From: Microvelia longipes
Lineage: Eukaryota; Arthropoda; Insecta; Hemiptera; Veliidae
DNA: 64,000 nt
Assembly (NCBI GenBank): GCA_018340805.1
Contig: JACMZG010001913.1
Location: 9,570,354-9,634,353 of the forward strand
Direction of reading: 5' to 3'
The notes below the pieces were generated by a model, which was given only the letters and a program-made list of their open reading frames with translations, was not told where the DNA came from and made no database searches. The position numbers and the translations under genes are program-made. Positions 1 through 10,200 of this stretch are shown piece by piece. Positions within the stretch are counted from its first letter, which is position 1; every line of letters begins with the position of its first letter.

Positions 1-220
1 TTTAAAAAATGTCCTCCTCATGTTTTGCATATGACCCACAGGGAACCACTTGTTGCAAGAAAATTGGAAATATTTTGAGCGAACGCATTTATATGAAGAG
101 CTCCACTGTAGATAGGCAGATTATGCTTTTACTTCATAATTTAAGGTATATTTTTAGAAACCTTTGGTTTGAGTTAGTACAAAATTAGTAACATTTTTAG
201 GCCTGTCTCTTGAACTAATA
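1..220. repeat. Truncated arm of a foldback (MITE-like) element
   Basis: This stretch matches the right arm of the foldback at 40013-40738. Shared wording includes the segment on 'cccacagggaaccactt', 'gataggcaga' and a closing 'cttgaactaata', which corresponds to 'cttggactaata' there. The left arm would lie outside the window. No coding potential. Confidence 0.6.
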
Positions 221-569
221 AGTATTACCATTTTAAATCCTTGCACGGTATTTCATTCCTCGCAAAGATTTGGATGCAAATTCATAGTTGCTTAAACTGG
301 CTGTGTTGCTTATGTAGAACCTGTTGCTCTCTATTGCGTAATTTACTATTTAGCTAAAGTGATGTAAAACAATATATTGAAATGTTCATGTGATCGTGTC
401 AATGTGTGTTAAATGTGTGTGATTTGAAAAATAAATTAATGTATACAAATTATAATTAAACCATAGACATATTATTATTGAGAGCCCTAAAAAGATGTTT
501 CAAACCTCTCAAAGATAAAGTATGCCCCCTCTAGTAAAATATGTCTATGTAATTAACCTATAAGCACTT
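221..569. other. Unassigned AT-rich stretch
   Basis: No open frame, repeat partner or RNA-like structure recognised. Confidence 0.4.
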
Positions 570-1605
570 TTAACTTTTCCTCATTTATACCGTAGCTATA
601 TAAGAAAAGTATTGTGTTTGCAAAAAAAATCCAAGACTGGATCAGGTCTTTTTAAGACCTCTTGAGTAGTTTTCTCAAAGTTGTCTGTCTGTGTGTGTGT
701 GTGTCTGTTATCATTGTAGCTCCCATTGTATTTATAGTAGAGAGTTAAAACTTTGTACTAACAGTCTATTGGTAAGGTGTGCTATTCTGAAAATAATTTT
801 TTTTTATGACGTCATGATTTTATATGTTTTGACACATAAAATCATAAAACTCGGATAAATGTTGGTGATCATCTTAGAATAATACTATATATATATATAT
901 AGAAGGAGCACAGGACCGTAAACACAATGTAATTCCACTAATAACACGAAAGCCGGTTGACTGGTGCAACTAAGTAATGCTGCCAACCTGACAACAAAAC
1001 ATTATTTTTAATATGTGTAATATGCGGAGAGACTGTTCTATTCTATTCACAATGAACTCCATTCACGCTCATTCTTAAGATAAAATTGGTATTACATTGG
1101 TTGAAACACTATCAATATTATTTGTAGTACGTCCAGAGACTTTGGGTCTGTACTGTCCCGTCGATAAATCATTGTTACGTGGACAGATCGTTATCAGTTC
1201 AATTGTTATTAAATTACTTGTGTACATCTTTTAAAAATAGTAAACAAATCTCAAAATAATCCAGTTGAGTGAAAATTCGGTGCACGTAAAGTGCATACCT
1301 TTACGTAATAAACAAATACACTGATTTTCGTTTCATTAAGACAATTACATCTATGATTTTAGTTCGATCATAAAAGTTTAGCAGCATTGAGCTTGGTCAT
1401 TGCTGTATGGGTGATCGCTGGGAATGAAACGAATGTATTTACTATCTGAGGACGAGCGAAGCGAGTCCGGGGATTTGTTGCAGTATAAATATAACGACTT
1501 GTATATTCTGCGGGCAAGAGAAGCGAGTCCGAAGTAGGAAGGAGGAGCGTAGCGTATCCGATGTGATGAGGAAAAGTTCCGAGGTACCCCGTACCCGGTT
1601 TTTGA
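570..1605 (+). repeat. Interspersed repeat 'E', near full-length copy
   Basis: The repeat starts near 'cctcatttataccgtagc' and 'aaaagtattgtgtttgc', runs through a GT-rich 'gtctgtctgtgtgtg' segment, and ends with 'gaggacgagcgaagcgagtc' and 'ggtaccccgtaccc'. The same order is found at 3935, 23478, 26334 (reversed), 37400 (reversed) and 62705 (reversed). A segment of about 300 bp from about 886 onward looks inserted, because its start resembles sequence at 44285-44420. No transposase frame is seen, so I read it as a non-autonomous element of about 1 kb. Confidence 0.65.
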
Positions 1606-2295
1606 AGAGTTATTTAAGTCTATTTATTCCGTCTTATTAGTCATATAATTAATTATATCTTTTTAATTTCCAACGAATTTATTTAGTTTTTAATATTTTT
1701 TTATCGAAATTTAATGCCAAATTGTCATTTATGATCTGAAATTTGTTTATATTTACTGATTTGTATTTTTTAAATGTTATTTGTAATTAAATGTGTTATT
1801 TGAATTTTTTATTTAATTTATAATGTTAACATTTATTGTACGATATTATTTAGGACAGGTTGTGAAAAATTATTTGTTACTATGATCAGAAAAATTATAA
1901 ATAATAAAAGTCGTTTTACTTTTGACCCTGTGTGTCTTTTAATTTAACATTATATACTGTAAAATAAAATCCTATATTTATTAAACGAATTTTTAATTAG
2001 ATGCAAGAAAAGGTAGCAGCGAAGCCTGGTAGGCCATTTCAGGGGCCTAGGATACAACAAGGCGGCAAGTATTCCTGAAAGATCATTCTAGGGCCCTAGG
2101 ACACGACAAGGCGGCAGCAGAGCACTTTTTCTTTTTTTAAATAACTTTATTGAATAAATTACAAACATACATGTATACATTAAAAAAATACGGTTACCTC
2201 TCTGCCAAAAGGCTTACGCCTTGTGAAGCAGAGAGGGAACCCTTTGCTGTATTACAATGTAACATTCTAATATAAATTGACTAGTGGTTCTTTTT

Positions 2296-2299
<4 letters not shown>
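1606..2299. other. Non-coding stretch with small duplications
   Basis: AT-rich. Two near copies of 'ctaggayacracaaggcggca' lie at about 2047 and 2094. The segment 2193-2241 can fold as an imperfect hairpin (cctctctgc ... gcagagagg). Around 2130-2180 the minus strand resembles a LINE 3' end. No gene supported. Confidence 0.35.

Positions 2300-2373
<74 letters not shown>
2300..2373. repeat. (TA)n microsatellite
   Basis: About 70 bp of nearly pure TA dinucleotide. Its translation as Ile-Tyr repeats is an artefact. Confidence 0.95.
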
Positions 2374-3248
2374 CTTATAAATAGCTACCAATTCCAACAA
2401 CCTTACCTCAACCAAAGTATATACCAAAATAAATTACTTCCAATCCATCAAACTTCATTAGAACACATCCACCAAACAATTTCTATAAACATACCAAAAC
2501 TTTCTTATGCTTACAACAACTTAAGTTTTCAAGACCAACTATACAACCTACATCCACAAACCACTTACGTGATTTTCACTGACGGATCAAAACAACAAGA
2601 TAAAACTGGTTACTCATATTATGATTGTTCAACTGAAAATTGGTCAGTTTTTCATGCCCGCAGTACACTAAATATTCACATTAGAAAGCTTAGCAAACTT
2701 GCAAACACTCACATACATAAAATCATTACAAAATAATCAAATACAAAAATATAATAAATACACTTAAATTCGTTAATAAAATTAACTATTCCCCTTAACC
2801 TAAAAAAAAAATCTAGAAAACAAACCCTAACAACTCAACTCGAAACGTAAAAAAAAATATATTAATATAACCTCTACACCCAGGACCCGCGTGTCCGATC
2901 ATTCTAATTGAGGTTTTCTGTGGTTTCCCTCAATTTTACAGGCAAATGCCAGGTTGATTCATCAAAAGTCAGTCCACAGCAAACCCTTTACAATACAAAC
3001 CCATTCAAAACACCATCAAAAATATCATTTTTTGCCAATCCAGCAAAAAAATTAAAATACCCAAACCAAAAAAATTGGAAATTATCCTTAACCCAAACAA
3101 ACCCCCTCACACCCCAAAAAATAACCAAATTTCATACCAAAATAAATAAATAAAATAAAAATAAAGAGGCACAAATCACCCCAAATCAATAAATGAAATA
3201 TGGCTCCGGTATACTTTTGCCAATAAAGAACTTGCTTAAAGAAAAAAA
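2374..3248 (+). pseudogene. LINE fragment: RNase H remnant and 3' end
   Basis: Around 2562-2640 the frame reads a beta-strand followed by TDGSK, the first catalytic-Asp motif of RNase H domains found at the end of ORF2 in I/jockey-type non-LTR retrotransposons. The frame stops at 2736. The sequence from about 2970 to 3248 (A/C-rich, ending 'ttgccaataaagaactt' plus A-rich sequence) recurs at 22553-22812, so it is the 3' untranslated end of the same family. The fragment is 5'-truncated, begins in a TA array and is not functional. Confidence 0.65.
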
Positions 3249-3934
3249 AATATTTTGTACTCATAATAACTATGAGTGATCAATTTTAAGATTTTGTTGT
3301 TTACCATATTCGTTCAAATTATTAAATTATTACGCGAAAATTGAGCGTATAGTGGTTGTTAAATTTCAATTTTGATATCTATTATTCGCAGGAACAAGCC
3401 CGGACAGTAAACAATTTGAAGTAAGATTCTGTCATTTTGCCACGAGGCAGAAGACACGTGTTGAACCCTCCTTGACCCTATTTATTCCCGAGTATTTCTT
3501 ATTTTCCATAAGATCTCAATTTACATTTTTAGCGTTAAGAGAGAAAAATGTCGGTCGTTGTCGGTTTATTTTTTCTATCCTATTATCTCGATGTGTTTTT
3601 TTTTTCACTTGACGAAAACATTCATAGCGAGGACGGAAATTATTTTTAGGGACGCCCTCGGTATTTTCGCGCTCTTTTTCCTTCCCTTCTCAGATTATTT
3701 TATATTAATAAAACATTGTGTTTATTATGTTATCTTAAGGCTCTACAAGTGATATCAGAGCCTAATTCAAAAGCCGTTTACAAATCTAAACAAATTAACT
3801 ATTATTTTCTTCTCTCGTTCTAATTATTTACTATTAATGTACCAAAAAAATGTGCTAAAGAGTACTAAGTTAAGAATAGTTATTCGTGTCACTAGGCAGC
3901 AAAATTAAATTTCGCAACTTAGTTTTGTTGCTTG
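3249..3934. other. Unassigned AT-rich stretch
   Basis: Only short chance frames. No motif, splice pattern or repeat partner recognised. Confidence 0.4.
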
Positions 3935-4325
3935 AGTTTTTGACTTTTCTTCGTTTATACCAAGGGTATATAGGAAAAGTATTGCGTTAACGCTCAAATT
4001 TTGAAACTGAAAATTCACATTCATATCCTCCTGTAAGTTTTTTTTCAATACGACAACTATATCCACTCTTTTTGTTGATTCATAAAAGTTAAACAGCATC
4101 GACTGAGGTCAGTGCCTGAATGGGTAACCGCTGGGATTAAATCTAATTTATTAGCTATCTGAGGACGAGCGAAGTAAGCCCGAAGACCTGCTGCAGTATG
4201 CATTTGGTTTTTTTATTTTCTGAGGACGAGCGAAGCGAATCCGATGTAAGGAGGATGAACCTAGCAAACCTGATGTGGTGTGGAAAAGTTCCGTAGTAGT
4301 TCGGGTACCCGCCTTTTTTAAATGT
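3935..4325 (+). repeat. Repeat 'E', internally shortened copy
   Basis: It carries both ends of the E family ('aggaaaagtattgcgtt' near 3971; 'ctgaggacgagcgaag' near 4159 and 4218; 'cgggtacccgcc' near 4302) but lacks much of the middle seen in the 570-1605 copy. Confidence 0.6.
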
Positions 4326-4621
4326 CTTTCTGGCCAAAAGGCGTGTATTGACTAAACAAATTTACTGCAGAGGCAAACCCGAGTATGAAAAAGTACAATT
4401 TTACTGAAGAGGCAAATCCGACTCGAAATTATTAGCTCCCGAGACTTAGCTCCGAATTGTGTTAAATTTTAACCATGTTTAACATATACCACAAAATCTA
4501 ACAACTAATGACTTACCGAAGAAGTTCACCATATAGATTTGGTTATCGATGCAAAGCTGAGAGAGCCGATATAAACCAAGAGTTAAATTCATCCCTCTGA
4601 ATTATTAATTATATTTTACAA

Positions 4622-4652
4622 AAACAATCAGGTACTTCGTACCTGATTGTTT
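4622..4652. repeat. Perfect hairpin, then an inverted E fragment
   Basis: 'caatcaggtac' / 'gtacctgattg' pair perfectly around a 3-nt loop. Directly downstream, to about 4735, comes E-repeat sequence in reverse orientation ('ctcttcgctcgtcctca'). The hairpin is therefore probably the junction of two E ends. Confidence 0.55.
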
Positions 4653-4889
4653 GTGATCGGATTCGCTACGCTCATTCATACTACCTCAAAATCTCTTCGC
4701 TCGTCCTCATAATATACAAATCTATAAATTTACACTGCAAAATATCTGAAGCCGACCGAAGCAAGATCTTCATCTTCTTCATTAGCATAAATAAGCATAA
4801 ATCCTGATGCTTTAGACATAGCTCCAATTAAACAGTGAGTGGCATCTAATGGTAGTAGCCATTTTCTGGTTCACTCCAATATTTCGCCA

Positions 4890-5222
4890 AAGGTGCTAAA
4901 ACTAAAATAGCAACTACATCTAAGGGGTCATCTAGAAAAGCTATACCGGAACTTATTGAAAAAACTGGGATTCTTCTAAAAACTTAGAGCTGAAAACTAA
5001 ACTAGAAAGTCTTAAAGAAACTTCTATTTTGAACGCAGCTAGGGCTGGTATTCCTTGCATTATTTTATAATTTAAATTTATAATAAGAGATGGAAGTGGA
5101 AGACCTAAAGTTTCTTGGTGGAAAATTAAATGTAAAAGGGCGTTGCTAAGGGATAAACAGAAAGCTTGGTGGCGCTTTAATAAAAACCCTAAACGTTGAA
5201 GCATGGACACACCTGTCCTTAA
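4890..5222 (+). pseudogene. LINE ORF2 remnant, region just before reverse transcriptase
   Basis: On the + strand, 5095-5200 reads through 'SWWKIKCKRALLRDKQKAWW', close to the Trp-Trp plus basic motif that lies between endonuclease and reverse transcriptase in jockey/I-type LINEs. Stops and frame changes break the frame. The remnant is cut at 5222 by a foldback element and appears to resume near 6140. Confidence 0.6.
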
Positions 5223-5224
5223 AA

Positions 5225-5660
5225 AATTTGGCTCGTTGGTCCGAATGCTGGGCGATTTTCCATTTGAATGCGTGTTTATGTGCTGAACAATCTATTTCTT
5301 GCATAAGGTTCTGGTTTATGCTTTATAATTTGAGCAGTCACTCAATTATCAAGCACTGCTCGTTTCTCATATTAGTTCGTATTTTTCAAATGAAATGCAC
5401 ATAATTATCTTGTTGGTTACACAAAAATATGCCTCTATAATTGACAGAGCACGCCATTATTCGCACTAGTTTAAAGCTCAGTCAGACTTAACTTTAAAGA
5501 TTTTCGCGTATTTCTTATGAAAATTCAGATAAAATGAGTTACAAATAGTGCTTGATAATTAAGTAAAGCATAAACCGGAACCTTAAGCAAAAAATATTTG
5601 TTAAGCACGGAAATACGTATTAAAAAGTAAATTTGCCCAGCATGCGGACCACTGGGTCAG
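5225..5660. mobile_element. Foldback (MITE-like) element, about 435 bp
   Basis: The left end 'tggtccgaatgctgggcg' mirrors 'gcccagcatgcggacca' on the right, and inner segments ('aagcactgctc', 'cgcactagtttaaagctc') also mirror each other. Relatives are at 33728-34200 and about 60120-60225. It sits within the dead LINE. Confidence 0.65.
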
Positions 5661-5699
5661 AATTATTTTGTAGTTATTAACTTATATAATATAAATAAA

Positions 5700-6135
5700 A
5701 CGATAAAAAATTATCGTCCTGACCAGGATTCGAAACCAGGTACCCTGGCTTTTAGTAATTTGAGTGCTGTCATCTCCGGACATTTTCATTCAACTCAAAG
5801 CCCCAAAAAAAACATCGAAAACGACTCACCATGTGAAACCCACTGTTGTTTACCCGCTGTATTTTAAATTTTTTCGTTAATTGACCAAAGTTTTTTAAAC
5901 TTTTTGGTCACTAGAGTGACCAAAAAGAACTTAGAAGTTGTTGTCCAGACCGTTTTTATTTGACTAAGCACCCCCGAAAAAACATTGAAAACGACACCTT
6001 ACTTTAAATTTATTTTTCATGACCGTAATTTTGGTTTCCGGTAATTTACCACGTTTTTTGGTTACTTAGAGCTTTGGTTACGATACAACCAGACTTCGGA
6101 CTGGTTTTATTCGATTGAGCGCCCTAATAAACATA
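5700..6135 (-). repeat. Interspersed repeat with tRNA-like B box
   Basis: Read on the minus strand, 5718-5750 contains 'ggtttcgaatcctggtc', a good RNA polymerase III B box. The right end ('cgattgagcgcccta') pairs with 'tagggcgctgaatcgaata' at 54058, so the family recurs there in the opposite orientation. Probably a SINE or composite; the A box is not clear. Confidence 0.45.
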
Positions 6136-6139
6136 ACAT

Positions 6140-6960
6140 AACATTTTTACTAAAACTAGTGCTATACAACGTCTTAACACAAAATTTTTCCAATATTAAT
6201 GAAGCTGAAAAGAGTGTTCGAATCTGGCATCAACGATTTTGGCAGCTATGGGAATTAGAAACAGCTCTTTCGACGTTGAAGAATTCAATCTCTGGTCCAG
6301 GTAAAATACATATCTTGCTAAAAAAATTACCCTAACCATGTCACAAACATCTACTAAATCATTTGAACGCATAATGAGAAAACAATGAGTGTCCTGAAAT
6401 CTGGAGAGAAGTTATTTTTATTGCAATATCTAAGCCTGGAAAGAAGGCAAGTCAAGCAGGCTCTTTCTTATTGGCCCATATAGCACTCTTTCTCATAGAC
6501 AATGGTAAACTCAAAACTCATACAAAGAACAAGAAATTTACTGACACCTCGTCAAGTTGATTTCAGGAAAAATCAATCTTCGCTTGTCTACTTTGTTGCT
6601 TTAGCTTTAAGTATCCAGTTTGCTCGGAAACAAGATGCCCGAGCTACTTCTCTACATAGCTACGAATAAAGCTACGTATAAAGAAAGTCGAAAACTGCAT
6701 ATAAAGATCAATGGAAAAGAGTTTAGGTCTGGCACTTCCTATACTTGTTTTCGCCTTCCTATAACTATTCTCCTCGCACTTTATTGATCATTTTAATGAG
6801 TTTGTATGCCCCTGGAGTTTGTTAAGTATGCATATAACGCAATACGTTAATGTATTGTTTTTATCATCTCTCCACGGTAGGGGTACATCAAGGATTGGTT
6901 TATCATTGATATCCTTGTTAATAATAAGAATGTGGAATTTCTTTATATGTACGAGTATTT
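6140..6960 (+). pseudogene. LINE reverse transcriptase remnant
   Basis: Broken frames give, in order, an 'ALSTLKNSISGPGKI'-like motif, 'CPEIWREVIFIAISKPGKK', 'FRKNQSS'-like sequence and 'SIQFARKQDAR', which match successive segments of jockey/I-clade reverse transcriptase fingers and palm. Several stops and frameshifts. Likely the same element as 4890-5222, split by the 5225 foldback and the 5700 repeat. Confidence 0.65.
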
Positions 6961-7162
6961 AGAAATGTAAAGATAAATAGATTAAAGATAAATTTATGCG
7001 AGATGTTTCGTTCATAATATTTACACAGTAGCTGAAGAGGGTCAGTACACAGGACAGGACTTACTAATGCTAAAAATGTCCGCCATGTTTAGTTAAAGAC
7101 ACAATGTAAAAATTTCATGTTTTAAACAACTCGAAAGAGGACAACATATTTTCTATCCTACC

Positions 7163-7168
7163 CACGTG
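7163..7168. promoter_or_regulatory. CACGTG E-box upstream of Nop56
   Basis: A canonical CACGTG lies 110 bp before the Nop56 start codon, in the presumed promoter. E-boxes bound by Myc/Max are well known at ribosome-biogenesis genes, so Myc control is plausible, but only the hexamer is seen. The rest of 6961-7277 shows no TATA box that I can defend. Confidence 0.4.
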
Positions 7169-7277
7169 ATGAGAAAGTTTGTTGGTTAATATTAAAAGTT
7201 TGTTTGTTTTATTAATCTAAGTGCTATTCATATTTTATAGTGAATGTTGGTGTTTTGAAGTGTCCGTAACATCGATC

Positions 7278-10200
7278 ATGGTACGTATGACGAGTTTTCA
7301 TTATTTGTATTCTATTTATATAGTTAGCCCGTGTTGTGTTGGTCGTTTAGCCGCACGAGGAGTATTCTATTAGGCCTGCTTTTAAAGACGGAACACATTC
7401 AATCAATACTTATATAGTGTTAGACATCGGTTGCAACTAGTTTGCCCCAAATAAAGGGCAAATTTAAGCAATCTATGGGCTTGCACTACCGCTAGTCAAG
7501 ACCGCAGTTCTTTAGCAAATGGTAAAGTGATGTACAAATGAGGGGTCAGCGTAGAGTGTTCCGACTCCCACCCTCCATACAGCCCTAAGCCAATTCTTTC
7601 TTCATTCACACGCGGGGTTTGGCAGGGGGTTTACCTCCAACTGTCCACACAGTATTTTTAACCTATAGTTTAGACAGTACACCAATAAAAAATGAGTTTC
7701 GAGGTTGAACCCTGTGTTTAATACTTACCTCATCTACATGAGGTGTTAAACACCAGGTTGAATCCTTGACACTGATTTCACTCCATGTAGACATGGGTTT
7801 AACTTGGTGTTGAACACTGATCATTTTTTGATTAAATCCCGTTAATGTGTTGTGTTGACGCTTATTAGGGTTGCTCACGGGGTCCAAAGTCAGGTTATTT
7901 TAATAATTATTATTGCTTTCAATTTTATTGGTTATTTAATAAACATATGAATTTTTATTATGAATTTATATTTACCTTTCCCTTATGATATGTTATCAAA
8001 ATATGGATTTAGCAGCATTATGCTGTGTGCTGTCAAAACTTTATTGGTAAAATAAATTAATTCATTAGCTCAAATTTAATTCGCCATTCACTGTAATAAA
8101 CACTGCTAAAGTATTGGTTCTTTGCCTCATCATAAGAGCTGTGTATTTTTTTCTGTTTTCCTTGCTGCATTTGCCTTGTTTAATTAAAACACTAATTGGT
8201 TGGTTAGAGCAGTTATAATTATAAATAACGCTCACAAAACAAGGAACGATTAAATTCATGTTTTTTTTTAAATATTCAAAATACTAAGTAGAATAAGGCG
8301 CGGTCGAATATCCACGGCTTTCTAGAACATTGGATCACCAACAAACTTTTTTTTCTAAATTTTCAGTAATTAGCCGGATTTGTGATAAATGAAGGCTATT
8401 TCCGTAATCTGCTCGCTCTTTTGGTTAATCTCAAAGAGTATTTACATTCACTCAACGATTTATTTTTAATCTAACTTGGTAAATACATAACTACTGTTAG
8501 ACGTCAATGTTATCTACCTGATTTGTGTTATATTTTGACATGTCATATTTGTTGACATTGACGTCTAACAGTAGTTATGTATGTACCAAGTTAGATTAAA
8601 AATAAATCGTTGAGTGAATGTAAATACTCTGAGATTAACCAAAAGAGCGTGCAGATTACAAAAATAGGCTTCATTTATCACAAATCCAGCTAATTACTGA
8701 AAATTTAAAAAAAAAGTTATAAAAAAAGTTTGTTGGTGATCCAATGTTCTAGAAGGCCGCGGATATTCGATCGCGCCTTATACAAAACAGAAACGAATAG
8801 CTACAAATCAAGTTGATGTTAAAGAATGGCCAACCTACACAAACAAATAATATCCCCTAAAAGAATATTCATCTTTATTTAGATTTAAGTTATTATTTAT
8901 ATTTATTTTACTGATAAACACCTTTATTAGTTCTATTTTATTTATACTCTACAGTTTTTACCAAAGTTTAATAAGTAGAACGTTTCATAGTTCTATCTAT
9001 AAAACTTTGGTTTTTACTGTTCAGTTTTGTTTGTATTTTTATAACAATTTTTGGTTTTATTTATTCATAATCGTTCTACTTTACGAAAATGTGATTTACA
9101 CATCACATCACATCTGCCAATACTAATGATGTTTGAGAACAGGCTACTTTTAAATAAAACTAGTAAAAACTTTGGAGATACACTGGGATAACCTCTGAGA
9201 AAAGGTTATATCTTTTGATTACAGTTAAAGAGAACTCCCTGCCAAACTCCCGCGTCTGAACAAAGTATCTGTCACTTTTAGTTCCTCTGAATATCCTCAT
9301 TTCATTGCACATATCCTTCCATCATTCCAATTTTCACGAGCTTTAACAACCTGTTCAAGCGGTTTTTTAAAAAAATTGGTTTTATAAGTGAAATATTGGT
9401 GTCCATACACCTTACTTTCTACTTTTTACCTTTACAACAGGCTCTACAATATTTTTTCTTTTTGGCTGTTACGCATTAACCTAATTTACTTTAATATTTT
9501 ATTTATATAATAGAGGAAATGTTAAAAATGGTGCTCTTTGTTGATCATTGCATTGCAACGAATATAAATCAACAAAGAAGGTTGGAAGAACAAGTGCCGC
9601 TGACTTGTGGTATAGTAGTTGAACTAGATTCCTCTTGATTGAAAGCTGGTCCATCTCACTCATAGGGTAAAAGGTGGGAGTCGGAACACTGTCTCTACGC
9701 TGACCACTCATTATTACATCTATTTAGCAAATAGTACTGATTCATAGCTCTAATTGCTTAGTAACGTTAACTAATCAAAACAAACAGTGCTATCTGGTAG
9801 TTTTTGGCGTATGAATTGGACCAGAGATCTTTGGGCTCAAATTGGGGCACTTCTTTAGTTTACATGACCCCCTAGCAGGGTCTCTAGATACTTAAACAGT
9901 AAGGTTTTGGGTTAATATGAAACTTGTTCTAAAATCGTCCTTATAAATTTCAGGAACGCTATTTTTTAAATAACTACATTGTGTTATTTGTTGTAGGCCC
10001 CTCAGCTCTACGTTCTGTTTGAGCATGCGTCAGGCTATGGCCTGTTTAACGTGACAGAGTTTGAAGACATTGGCATGCTTCTACCGCAAGTCGAAGAGTG
10101 CGTCACTAACCTTAAAAAATTCGGTCAGATGGTCAAATTGACATCATTCTCTCCGTTTAAAACTACTATAGATGCTCTAAACAATATGAACAGCATTTCT

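Noticed and set aside
2284..2367. Frames encoding long Ile-Tyr repeats, here and at other TA arrays
   Set aside because: They are translations of (TA)n microsatellites with no start context or homology.
9120..9200. Possible box C/D snoRNA in Nop56 intron 1 (ATGATGT ... CTGA, 73 nt apart)
   Set aside because: The C box is imperfect, the flanks do not form a terminal stem, and no rRNA-complementary guide was evident. Other C-box-like words in the introns (for example ATGATGA at about 21066) lack a D box at proper distance.
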